A stretch of 64,000 bases of DNA from Microlunatus parietis. Its GTDB lineage: Bacteria > Actinomycetota > Actinomycetes > Propionibacteriales > Propionibacteriaceae. The stretch spans positions 2,542,001 through 2,606,000 of the forward strand of contig NZ_JACCBU010000001.1 in the NCBI RefSeq assembly GCF_013407955.1, given 5' to 3'. Below the pieces are notes generated by a model that ran no database searches, was not told where the DNA came from, and worked only from the letters and a program-made list of their open reading frames with translations. Made by a program: the position numbers and the translations under genes. Below, piece by piece: positions 16,534 to 24,125 of this stretch. The stretch's first letter is position 1. Every line of letters begins with the position of its first letter.

Positions 16534-17805
16534 ATGACCTCGTCCCTCGAACTGCCCCGGCTGCGCTCGGTGATCACGCCGGCGGCCACCTCCTGCGCTG
16601 CTCCCGTACCCGAACCGCAACAACCGGTCCGCCGGCTGCCGCTGGTGATCTTCGGCGTCCTCGCGGTCGCCCTGTCCTCGTACGTGACGGCGGTGCACGG
16701 GCTGCCGCAGGGGCTGCTGTTGATCATCGGGGTCGGGCTCGGCTTCGCCCTGTTCCACTCCCGGTTCGGCTTCACTTCGGCCTGGCGGCAGCTGATCGCA
16801 GTCGGCAACGGGCAGGGGCTGCGGGCGCACGCCCTGCTGCTCGGCACCGCGGCGACCCTGGTGATGTTGATCGCCGCGACCGGCTCGACGCTGTTCGGCA
16901 GCACGCCGAACACCAACCCGGGCCAGATCGGCCTGCCGTTGTTCCTCGGTGCGGCGGTGTTCGCGATCGGCATGCAGCTCGGCGGCGCCTGCGCCTCCGG
17001 CACCCTGTTCGCGGTCGGGTCCGGGCAGACCTCGATCGTGATCACGCTGCTCGGCTTCATCGCCGGTTCGGTGATCTACACCGCCGGCTACCCGGCGTTC
17101 ACCGGCTGGCCGCAGGTGCCCGGCGTCGCCCTTGCTGATCATGTCGGCTGGTTCGGCGCCTGGGCGATCACCATCGCGGCCCTGGTGATCATCGTCGGGG
17201 TGACCCGGGTCGTTCAGCGCCGCCGGAACCCGCCGCCGACCGATGTGGTCCCGACGGCGCGGGGGCTGAGCCGGATCGTCCGCGGCTCCTGGCCGATCCT
17301 GGTCGGTGCCGTGGTCCTCGGTGTGTTGGCCGGTGCGGTCTTCCTGGTCTCCGGCGGCACCTGGGGTGTCACGTACGCGTTCGGGCTCTGGGGCGCGAAG
17401 TTCCTGCAACTGTTGGGTTTCCAGCCGGAACTGTGGGCCTTCTGGCAGCTGCCGGCCAACGCGAAGGCGCTCGCCGCGTCGGCGTGGCAGGACAAGACCA
17501 CGCTGACCGATGTCGGGATCATGATCGGCGCCGGGATCGCCGCCGCCGCGGCCGGTGCCTGGAAGCTGCACACCAGGATCCCCTGGCGGACCGCCGTCGC
17601 CGCCCTGCTCGGTGGCATTCTGATGGGCATCGGCGCCCGGCTGGCCGGCGGCTGTAACATCGGCGCCTATCTCGGCGGGATCAGCCGGGGTAGCCTGCAC
17701 GGCTGGCTCTGGGCCGCCTTCGCGCTCGGCGGCACCTGGGTCGGCCTGAAGCTCCGCCCCCTGTTCGGCCTGGGCAATCCGAAGCCGAACGACAGCATCT
17801 GCTGA
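16534..17805 (+). CDS. YeeE/YedE family (thiosulfate/sulfur) transporter
   Basis: A 423-residue protein with about ten membrane helices in two similar halves. Each half holds the conserved Cys motif of YeeE (TsuA-like) channels: MQLGGACASGTLFAVGSGQT near residue 150 and ARLAGGCNIGAYLGGISRGS near 375. These cysteines relay thiosulfate or other sulfur species across the membrane. ATG 16534 (MTSSLELPRL) with TAGGA upstream is chosen; the same frame is open further upstream but overlaps the NYN gene. No TusA-like partner follows. The gene ends 6 bases from the convergent lipoprotein gene. Confidence 0.9.
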   Translation: MTSSLELPRLRSVITPAATSCAAPVPEPQQPVRRLPLVIFGVLAVALSSYVTAVHGLPQGLLLIIGVGLGFALFHSRFGFTSAWRQLIAVGNGQGLRAHALLLGTAATLVMLIAATGSTLFGSTPNTNPGQIGLPLFLGAAVFAIGMQLGGACASGTLFAVGSGQTSIVITLLGFIAGSVIYTAGYPAFTGWPQVPGVALADHVGWFGAWAITIAALVIIVGVTRVVQRRRNPPPTDVVPTARGLSRIVRGSWPILVGAVVLGVLAGAVFLVSGGTWGVTYAFGLWGAKFLQLLGFQPELWAFWQLPANAKALAASAWQDKTTLTDVGIMIGAGIAAAAAGAWKLHTRIPWRTAVAALLGGILMGIGARLAGGCNIGAYLGGISRGSLHGWLWAAFALGGTWVGLKLRPLFGLGNPKPNDSIC

Positions 17806-17811
17806 GCAGCC

Positions 17812-19188
17812 TCAGTCCAGCTCGAGCAGCCGGAGCCGGCTCGAGTCCGGCCGGGTGACCAGCAGCCGGTCGGAATCCACGAGCCGGATGTCGCCGCTGA
17901 ACTCGGGAGACCGCGGCCGTCCGGTCCGGTCGAAGGCCTGCACCCGGCCGGAGGCCAGCCGCACCCACACGTAGCCGGACCAGCCCAGTGTGGCCGAGAC
18001 GGCATCGTGCGGCAGCGTCGTGGCGCCGAGGGTGAGCCTGCCGTCCTGGCCGATCGCGTGCAGTAAGGGGCCCTCCGACGAGCCGCCGGGACTCGACCGC
18101 GGCACCACCCGCCAGGCCAGCGGGCCCCGGCGGCCCGGCATGATCCAGCCGGGTCCGTCCGAGGAGACCGTCGGCAACGGCTGCGCTTCGCCGTGAGCCC
18201 GGACCAGGAATTGTCCTGCCGCGGCCGAGGCGGTTTCGGTGACGATCGCTCCGTGCCGGCTGACGCTGGACCAGTTGACGCTGGTCTCGGCCGGCATCGA
18301 CCAGAGCCTGGTCCCGGCCACGGCGTCGATCCGGGCCGGAACTCCGCCGGTCGCGCCCGGGCGCAGCGACCGTTCCAGACCGAGCGCAACGTCGTCGACG
18401 AGAATCTCCTCGGCCACGAATCCCTTGCGGCGCCACAGTTCCCGGCCCGTCGTCGGGTCGTACGCGATCGTCTTCGGCTGCCGTTCGGCCGCATCCCACT
18501 CCAGGTCGGTGAAGTAGTTCCCGGCCGCACCGAGGGTGGCCAGTACGGCGGACGAGGTGGCGCCGACGACCTCGTACGTCTGGAATCCCGAGGTCTGCGG
18601 CCGGTCGGCGCGCGGCTTGGCGCTGCGGACCGGTGCGGTGTGCCAGACCTGCCGCCGGTCGGCCAGCGAGAACCCGACCAGACCGTGTTCGCGGTACGGC
18701 TTCAACTCCGTCGTCGGGCACTCGAAGCCGCCGTCCCGGCACGGCCCGAGGTGGTACGGGAGGATCAGCATGCCGTCGTCCCCGCGCTCGACCGCCCAGC
18801 CCGCGAGGTTGCTCAGCCGGGCCTTGGACCGGGCCTTCGGCCCGAGCGCGAACTCCCGGGGCAGCTGGCTGGCCTGCCAGCGGACCGAGCCCCGGCCGGC
18901 GTCGAGCACGACCGAGTCCTGCTCGGCCGGACCGCTGCCCCAGCCGGTGATCACCAACGAGTCCGCAACCAGCTCGGCGCGACCGATGTTGATCAAGGGC
19001 TGGGCGTCGGTCTGCCAGGCCTCGGTCAATTCGAGCCACGGCTGCCCCGGCCCCTGGTAGTGGACTGGAGCCGGCGTCTCCGCTGTCACAGCAGGCGTCT
19101 TCGATCCGGGGGTGGACGGTCGCGCCGCGACGCAGCCGGTCAGCGCCAGGATCGCAGCGAGCGCCATGATCATCGGACGCATCACCAT
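17812..19188 (-). CDS. PQQ-like beta-propeller lipoprotein
   Basis: 458 residues beginning MVMRPMIMALAAILALTGC, a lipoprotein signal with lipobox LTGC. The body has repeated WD/PQQ-like blades (IAYDPTTGRELWRRKGFVAE, IDAVAGTRLWSMPAE, GFSLADRRQVWH, LHAIGQDGRLTLG), consistent with an extracytoplasmic propeller scaffold without visible enzyme motifs. It starts 2 bases after the stop of the gene at 19191 through the junction TGATCATG, so the two are translationally coupled. Confidence 0.82.
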   Translation of the reverse strand: MVMRPMIMALAAILALTGCVAARPSTPGSKTPAVTAETPAPVHYQGPGQPWLELTEAWQTDAQPLINIGRAELVADSLVITGWGSGPAEQDSVVLDAGRGSVRWQASQLPREFALGPKARSKARLSNLAGWAVERGDDGMLILPYHLGPCRDGGFECPTTELKPYREHGLVGFSLADRRQVWHTAPVRSAKPRADRPQTSGFQTYEVVGATSSAVLATLGAAGNYFTDLEWDAAERQPKTIAYDPTTGRELWRRKGFVAEEILVDDVALGLERSLRPGATGGVPARIDAVAGTRLWSMPAETSVNWSSVSRHGAIVTETASAAAGQFLVRAHGEAQPLPTVSSDGPGWIMPGRRGPLAWRVVPRSSPGGSSEGPLLHAIGQDGRLTLGATTLPHDAVSATLGWSGYVWVRLASGRVQAFDRTGRPRSPEFSGDIRLVDSDRLLVTRPDSSRLRLLELD

Positions 19189-19190
19189 GA

Positions 19191-20105
19191 TCACTTCACG
19201 TCCCGACTCCGGTGGCTGCGGGAGCGGGCGCTGATCAACGGCACGACCTTCTCCTCCAGGACGGCGACCCGGGCCCACGTGTCGGGATCCGAGACCTGCA
19301 GGCGGAACCTGGAGTAGAAGAACAGCCAGTCGGCCGCCACCTCGACGTCGAGGTCGCGCGCATGATCGATCAGCAGTGCCATCACGTCCGGCGTGAAGAC
19401 GTAGAACGCGTCGAACCGGTCCTCCGGCCGGCAGTAGAGCGTGAAGTGCTCGTCCATCACCCCGTCGAGGGTCTGGATGCGGTCCGCCGCGCCGAACTCG
19501 CCGAGATCTCCGGGGAGCGTCTCGTCGAGCCGCGCATTCAACATCAGGTACGGCAGCACGCCGGGCAGCGGGAACGCGAGATAGCGCCACTCGTACTGCT
19601 GTTCCTGCTGATCATGCCCGGACTCATAGCGATGAAGTCCCACTTCGAAGTACGGACCGGACGTGGACCAGATCCGCTGCTCCGTCAGCCGACGGTAGCC
19701 GGCCTTGAAGACGATGCCGGGATAGTTCGCGGCATCGGTCCGGGCCGCGCACTCGAGTTCGTTCGCCGCGGCGAACTCCCGACACCGCAACTGCTCCCGC
19801 CACGGCTCGAGGCCGACCGTGCCGGAGGCGTGGAGCACGACCAATCCGCCGACCAACCCCACCAGGAAGATCAGCACGCTGACGGCGGCTGCACCCTCGA
19901 ACGGCGCTCCGAACCTGTTCACCGCCACCTGCCCGCCGGCCACCGGCAGGCCCACGACCACTGCGACCCAGGCCAGGATCCGGCGCGTCGGGACCGGAGA
20001 ACCCCAGGTGGCAGTTCCGCGCCCCGCCAGCTGCCGGCGATAGGCCCGAACCTCGGGGTCGCCGACCGGCCGCCGCAGCGCAGTCGTGTCGAACGTCCTT
20101 GGCAT
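19191..20105 (-). CDS. membrane protein of unknown function, two N-terminal helices
   Basis: 304 residues. Two hydrophobic helices (ILAWVAVVVGLPVAGG; VSVLIFLVGLVGGLVVLHAS) at ~45-95 anchor a C-terminal cytoplasmic domain with CRPEDRFDAFYVFTPDVMAL and DLDVEVAADWLFFYSRFRLQ. The overall layout resembles DUF3137-like membrane proteins, but I do not recognise the family with confidence. ATG 20105 (MPRTFDTTAL) is preceded by AAGGAAG. It is cotranscribed with the propeller lipoprotein. Confidence 0.75.
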   Translation of the reverse strand: MPRTFDTTALRRPVGDPEVRAYRRQLAGRGTATWGSPVPTRRILAWVAVVVGLPVAGGQVAVNRFGAPFEGAAAVSVLIFLVGLVGGLVVLHASGTVGLEPWREQLRCREFAAANELECAARTDAANYPGIVFKAGYRRLTEQRIWSTSGPYFEVGLHRYESGHDQQEQQYEWRYLAFPLPGVLPYLMLNARLDETLPGDLGEFGAADRIQTLDGVMDEHFTLYCRPEDRFDAFYVFTPDVMALLIDHARDLDVEVAADWLFFYSRFRLQVSDPDTWARVAVLEEKVVPLISARSRSHRSRDVK

Positions 20106-20240
20106 GCCACCGCTTCCTTGATCAGCTTCGCGCCCGCGGATGTGGTCCTGGCAGCACCCTAGGAACCGGTCGTTCGACTCGCCCACCGTTCGACGGCGGC
20201 AAATGCCAATGCCCCCATTGCGTACGGCAATCCGCCGAGG

Positions 20241-20756
20241 TCAGGTGATCAACAATGTGTAGCGTCGCCCGAGCTCGGTCCGTTCCCCGGCGACGAACCC
20301 GAGCGACTCGAAGAGCCGCCGGGACGCCACGTTGGTGTCGTAGATGTCGCTCACGTCGACCGCGTGCTGGCCCAGCACCCGAGCCCGTTCGATCATGGCC
20401 GCGATCACCGTCCGACCGATCCCCTGGCCGCGCACCGCGGGAGCCAGCACGATCGGCACCGCCCAGGTCTGCAGCGTCACGTCGCCGACCGGCCGCCACT
20501 CCATACCGTCCCGCAGCTCGACCAGATAGAGCTCACCATGATCACGAAGATGCCGGAACATCCGCAGCAGCCGCTCCTCGTCGTACGGTTCGGCGACCGG
20601 CCCGTCGACCAGTCGGACCGTCTCGAGGTCCTGATACCAGGTGAGCAGCTCGGCCAGCAGGTCGGGCGCCGCCCGGTCCGGGTCGAACCGCCGCAGCCGC
20701 AGTCCCGGCCCGATCGGCAGGAACTGCGGGGCCTCGGCGGCGGCGGGCTCGGCCAT
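20241..20756 (-). CDS. GNAT-family N-acetyltransferase
   Basis: 171 residues. The acetyl-CoA loop is visible as VLAPAVRGQGIGRTVIAAMI (consensus R/QxxGxG/A), followed by YDTNVASRRLFESLGFVAGE, the classic GNAT C-terminal motif. An upstream KNWY-like WYQDLETVRLVDG segment recalls acetyltransferases acting on small molecules. ATG 20756 is preceded by AGGGAGG about 15 bases upstream. Substrate unknown. Confidence 0.88.
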   Translation of the reverse strand: MAEPAAAEAPQFLPIGPGLRLRRFDPDRAAPDLLAELLTWYQDLETVRLVDGPVAEPYDEERLLRMFRHLRDHGELYLVELRDGMEWRPVGDVTLQTWAVPIVLAPAVRGQGIGRTVIAAMIERARVLGQHAVDVSDIYDTNVASRRLFESLGFVAGERTELGRRYTLLIT

Positions 20757-20858
20757 GCGGCGATCCTCGCACCTCCCTGCGGGACGGGCCCCGAAAATTC
20801 CTCGACGAATTTCTCGTATCGCCTGACGGCCCTGCCGAGAGCACGTACAGTTGAAGCT

Positions 20859-20921
20859 GCAAGGGGTGTGGAGTTGATCCGGCGTGACCCGCAGCGCGCC
20901 GAGATCCTCCACACCCTTTGC
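20859..20921. repeat. long stem-loop
   Basis: GCAAGGGGTGTGGA (20859-20872) pairs with TCCACACCCTTTGC (20908-20921), one mismatch in 14, around a 35-base loop. There is no open reading frame across it. Confidence 0.6.
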
Positions 20922-20983
20922 TTTCGTGTCTGCGCGATCGGATGGGCGCGATGTCCTTTGAGTTTCCGCCGGTCAGTGGCCCA

Positions 20984-21067
20984 GGTGACACAAATCCGCA
21001 ATGGAACAGGTCTTGCAATCGATTTCACAACCTTCGGGCAGTAGTTGCGTTGCAGATTTGTGACACC
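20984..21067. repeat. 18-bp inverted repeat
   Basis: GGTGACACAAATCCGCAA (20984-21001) and TTGCAGATTTGTGACACC (21050-21067) match at 16 of 18 positions as inverted copies, 48 bases apart. They could be terminal repeats of a small non-autonomous element or a structured RNA. Confidence 0.6.
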
Positions 21068-21193
21068 CTGCCTGGACGGATGCGAACCGGACGAGACGCG
21101 CAGGGTTTGGAAGCCGCTCGCGTTGAGGGCTCAGGTCGGCGCCATCAAGGTGCGGGCGCCGTTGCGGCGGAAATCCACCGGCGATGACCTTGC

Positions 21194-21796
21194 CTAGGGA
21201 ACGGGGAACTCGCCCGGCGGGTCCTCGCCGGTGGCACCGTCGACGGCTTCGCGCAGCAGGTCGGCATGGCCCGTGTGGCGGGCGTACTCCTCGATCAGGT
21301 CGCTGATCAGCCGCCGAAGGCTCATCCCGTTGCCGTCGACGGCGTCCAGGCCCGACGCCGCGAGGGCACCGGCGACCGTGTCGCGCGAGCGATGCACCGC
21401 TCGCTGCCAGAGGTCGCGGAGCGCCTCGGGCTCATCGTCCGCCGCTGACTCCCAGGCCCAGGTCTCCCAGGTCGCTCCGTGGTCGAGGCCGCGGAACTCG
21501 GGTAGCAGGGCCGCGCCGGCCAGCCCGACTTGGAACTTCTGTTCCTCGCAGAGCGCCAGGTGTTTGAGGAGTCCGCCGAGCGTGACCGCGGACCGGCCGA
21601 GCCGCAACTGCAGCCCGTCCGCAGCCACGCCCCAGCACTTCCACGCGAACGTACGACGATTGCGCTCCAGAGTGACCAGCGCGGTCTCGACCTCGTCGCC
21701 GGCCTTGAAGATCTCGATGTCCCACTCGGGCGGGCGGCCGGCCACGAAGCCGGGCGCGCTCGTCCGTGGTGCAGTCGGAGTCGAATGCGTGTCCAT
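21194..21796 (-). CDS. DinB/DUF664 family protein
   Basis: A 200-residue four-helix protein. Histidines in the expected metal-site positions are visible in GGLLKHLALCEEQKF and in LIEEYARHTGHADLLREAVD, which is the DinB/DUF664 C-terminal signature HxGHxD. In actinobacteria such proteins are often mycothiol-dependent transferases, but the reaction here is unknown. It stands alone. Confidence 0.88.
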   Translation of the reverse strand: MDTHSTPTAPRTSAPGFVAGRPPEWDIEIFKAGDEVETALVTLERNRRTFAWKCWGVAADGLQLRLGRSAVTLGGLLKHLALCEEQKFQVGLAGAALLPEFRGLDHGATWETWAWESAADDEPEALRDLWQRAVHRSRDTVAGALAASGLDAVDGNGMSLRRLISDLIEEYARHTGHADLLREAVDGATGEDPPGEFPVP

Positions 21797-21853
21797 GCCC
21801 GGCAGGCTAGAACCGCAACCGGACGAACCGCTTCCGGAATCGGATCCGCAACC

Positions 21854-22510
21854 TCAGCAGGCGGCCAGAGCCTCCGCCAGACCGGGCTTCCAGGGAGCGA
21901 CGGTGTCCAGCATCGCCACCACGGTCGCGGTCTTGGCCGTCCAGCCGAAGTAGCGACCGAGCGTCGCACAGGACGCCTCGTGCTCCTCCATCGTGCCGGC
22001 GGCCGTGGCGTCGGTGACCAGCACGCAGGAGAAGTCGTGCATGTAGCCGTCGCGCATGGTCGACTCGACGCAGACGTTCGTGTCCACTCCGGCGATGATC
22101 AACGTCTCCCGGCCGAGCGCCCGGAGCCGCAGCTCCAGATCCGTGCCGACGAAGGCGCTGAACCGGTGCTTGGTGACCTCGAGGTCCTCCGGCCCCGGCT
22201 CCACGCCGAAGTATTCGGCGCCCCAGGTCCCGGTGACGCAGAACGGCTTCTGGTAGTCCTTCCGCCGGTACGCCCAGGCCGGCGAGGTGGTGGTGTGATC
22301 GTGCTCGGTCCGGATGAAGATCACCGTGGTGGACGCCCGGTGCGCGGCGTCGATCAGCCGCTGCACGGCCGGCAGGATCGCCGTCCGCCGGGTGACATCG
22401 CCACCGTTCAGGACCTCCGCGCCCTGCCAGTGGCAGTAGTCGTTCTGCAGGTCCACCACGATGAGGGCGCTCTTCGACCAGTCCAGGTCGGTCGTCCAAT
22501 CGGACATCAT
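21854..22510 (-). CDS. isochorismatase-like cysteine hydrolase
   Basis: 218 residues with the family triad in place: Asp20 in LIVVDLQNDY, Lys114 in EVTKHRFSAF and Cys147 in AGVDTNVCVEST, with the usual cis-peptide stretch before the Cys. Such enzymes hydrolyse amide or vinyl-ether bonds (nicotinamidase, N-carbamoylsarcosine amidase or isochorismatase types). The substrate is not predictable. It is divergent from the APH-like gene at 22634. Confidence 0.92.
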   Translation of the reverse strand: MMSDWTTDLDWSKSALIVVDLQNDYCHWQGAEVLNGGDVTRRTAILPAVQRLIDAAHRASTTVIFIRTEHDHTTTSPAWAYRRKDYQKPFCVTGTWGAEYFGVEPGPEDLEVTKHRFSAFVGTDLELRLRALGRETLIIAGVDTNVCVESTMRDGYMHDFSCVLVTDATAAGTMEEHEASCATLGRYFGWTAKTATVVAMLDTVAPWKPGLAEALAAC

Positions 22511-22532
22511 GGTCCGTCCTCCTCTCCGACGA

Positions 22533-22567
22533 GCCCGCTGCCGTCGTCACTGCCATCGTCAGCGGGC
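22533..22567. repeat. 8-bp perfect inverted repeat in a divergent promoter region
   Basis: GCCCGCTG (22533-22540) pairs with CAGCGGGC (22560-22567) between the divergent isochorismatase and APH-like genes. It could be an operator shared by both. Confidence 0.35.
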
Positions 22568-22633
22568 GTGGTGTCGTGACGGTTAGGGCGTCATTTCAGG
22601 CTGGTTAATCCGTGCGCCGGGCGAGGCTGCAGG

Positions 22634-23737
22634 ATGGTCGGCGTGGCGTACCCCTCCGAAGTGCTCTACGAACCGATCACCGGCGCGACCGTCGGGGTCT
22701 GGCGGGTCGACCTGCCCGGCGGTTCGATGGTGCTCAAGCAGATCCACTGCGGCTCCTCCGGCGACCCCCGCTGGCCGACCAGTGCGGACCCGGCGAGCAA
22801 CTACTACTGGCGGCGCGAGGCCGACCTGCTCGCCCCCGACAGCGCGCTCCGGGCGGCGCTGGACGGCGTGCCCGGCGGGATCCGGCCGGTCCGCTGCCAC
22901 GGCGTCTTCGACCGGCCGGACGACACGGTGGCGCTCTGGCTGGAACACCTCACCGGGGTGTACGGCGCCCGGTGGGACCCGGACCGGTACGGGATCGTCG
23001 CGGCCCAGCTCGGCCGGACCCAGGGGGCGCTCACCGAGTCCGCCCTGCTCGCGGCACCAGAACTGTCCCGGACCTGGCTCCGGGAACACGTCGCCCTGCA
23101 CCGGGCCGACGGGGACCCGCTGGCCCGGCCCGGGATCTGGGAGCCGGCCCTGGCCGCTGGGCTGTTCGCGCCGGACGCTCCGGACCGGATGAACGCGCTG
23201 TGGGCGAAGCTGCCGGCCTGGCTGGACCGGGTCGAGGCGCTGCCGCGGACGCTCACCCATTTCGACTTCCATCCCGGCAACCTGTTCGACGCCGACGGCG
23301 AGACCGTGGTGATCGACTGGGCGTACGCGGGCGTCGGCCCGGTCGGTCTGGATCCCGCCTGCCTGGCGCTCGAGGCGGTCTACGACCACCACCTTGCGCC
23401 GGAGGTGCTGCCGGAGCTGTTCGACCTGGTGGTGGACGGTTATGCCACCGGCTACCGGCAGGCCGGCGGCATCCTCGACGCGGCGGCCGTCCGGCAGGCC
23501 ATGATCATCGGGGTCGCGGTGAAGCTCGGCTGGACCGTACCCGCACTGCTGGAGGCCGTCGCCGAGAACCGGGCCACCCTGAACGGCGCGCCGCTGGCGG
23601 AGGGGGCCCGGAACTGGGCCGCCGCCGGAAATCTTCTGTTGAATCTCGTCGAGGATGTCGACGACGGCGAACCGGCACCGACGTCGCAGACGAAGAGGCC
23701 GCCAGCCGGCGCCGCGATCATCGAGGAGAAGCCATGA
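22634..23737 (+). CDS. aminoglycoside phosphotransferase-fold (APH) kinase-like protein
   Basis: 367 residues. The catalytic loop is LTHFDFHPGNLF (His209, Asp211, Asn216) and the metal-binding Asp228 is in VVIDWAYAG, the standard APH/ChoK arrangement. The N-terminal lobe has MVLKQIHCG with the ATP-contacting Lys. It is likely to phosphorylate a small metabolite rather than an antibiotic. Its TGA overlaps the ATG of the YCII gene as ATGA, so it heads an operon with YCII and the ECF42 sigma factor. Confidence 0.85.
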   Translation: MVGVAYPSEVLYEPITGATVGVWRVDLPGGSMVLKQIHCGSSGDPRWPTSADPASNYYWRREADLLAPDSALRAALDGVPGGIRPVRCHGVFDRPDDTVALWLEHLTGVYGARWDPDRYGIVAAQLGRTQGALTESALLAAPELSRTWLREHVALHRADGDPLARPGIWEPALAAGLFAPDAPDRMNALWAKLPAWLDRVEALPRTLTHFDFHPGNLFDADGETVVIDWAYAGVGPVGLDPACLALEAVYDHHLAPEVLPELFDLVVDGYATGYRQAGGILDAAAVRQAMIIGVAVKLGWTVPALLEAVAENRATLNGAPLAEGARNWAAAGNLLLNLVEDVDDGEPAPTSQTKRPPAGAAIIEEKP

Positions 23738-24123
23738 AGTACGTCATCCTGATCCACTCCAACCCGCAGCCGTGGGGGCACCCGACGCCCAACTTTCTGC
23801 CCGAGTACGAGGAGCTGACCGCCGAGCAGCGGGACACCATGAACGCCGACTTCGACCAACTGCTCACCGAGCTGAACACGAACGGCGAGCTGGTCACCGG
23901 CGAGGCGCTCGGTGATCCGGCCACCTCCCGGCTGTTCCGCTGGGCCGACGGCAAGCCGCTGGTCACCGACGGTCCGTACTCGGAGGCGAAGGAGCACCTG
24001 GCCGGATTCTTCCTGATCGACGTGGAGAGCCAGGAGCGGGCCGAGGAGATCACCACGCGGTTCTCCGGGCCGGGCGAGACGGTCGAGCTGCGGCCGCTGA
24101 TGTGGCCCGGCGGGGACGCCTGA
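23734..24123 (+). CDS. YCII-related (DGPF) domain protein
   Basis: 129 residues: MKYVILIHSNPQPWG then LVTDGPYSEAKEHLAGFFLI, the DGPF motif with Tyr in place of Phe, and VELRPLMWPGGDA at the end. A longer insert than in the copy at 993 lies between the first strand and the motif. Translation is coupled to the gene before it (ATGA) and the sigma factor starts 2 bases after its stop, the canonical ECF42 layout. Confidence 0.9.
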   Translation: MKYVILIHSNPQPWGHPTPNFLPEYEELTAEQRDTMNADFDQLLTELNTNGELVTGEALGDPATSRLFRWADGKPLVTDGPYSEAKEHLAGFFLIDVESQERAEEITTRFSGPGETVELRPLMWPGGDA

Positions 24124-24125
24124 GC

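Larger units (their letters stand above)
20757..21193. other. 437-bp intergenic region rich in inverted repeats
   Basis: No supported gene. It lies downstream of the DinB gene and upstream of the GNAT gene, both on the minus strand. Three structures are present: AAATTC-N6-GAATTT at 20795-20812; a hairpin with 14-base arms at 20859-20921 (13 of 14 pairs); and an 18-base inverted repeat at 20984-21001 and 21050-21067 (16 of 18 pairs). The text is less GC-rich than flanking coding sequence, suggesting non-coding RNA or mobile-element debris. Confidence 0.55.

Noticed and set aside
16523..16537. Cysteine-attenuation leader peptide before the sulfur transporter
   Set aside because: The tiny frame encodes M-R-S-R without Cys codons, so it does not match known cysteine-responsive leaders; its ATGA overlap may be chance.
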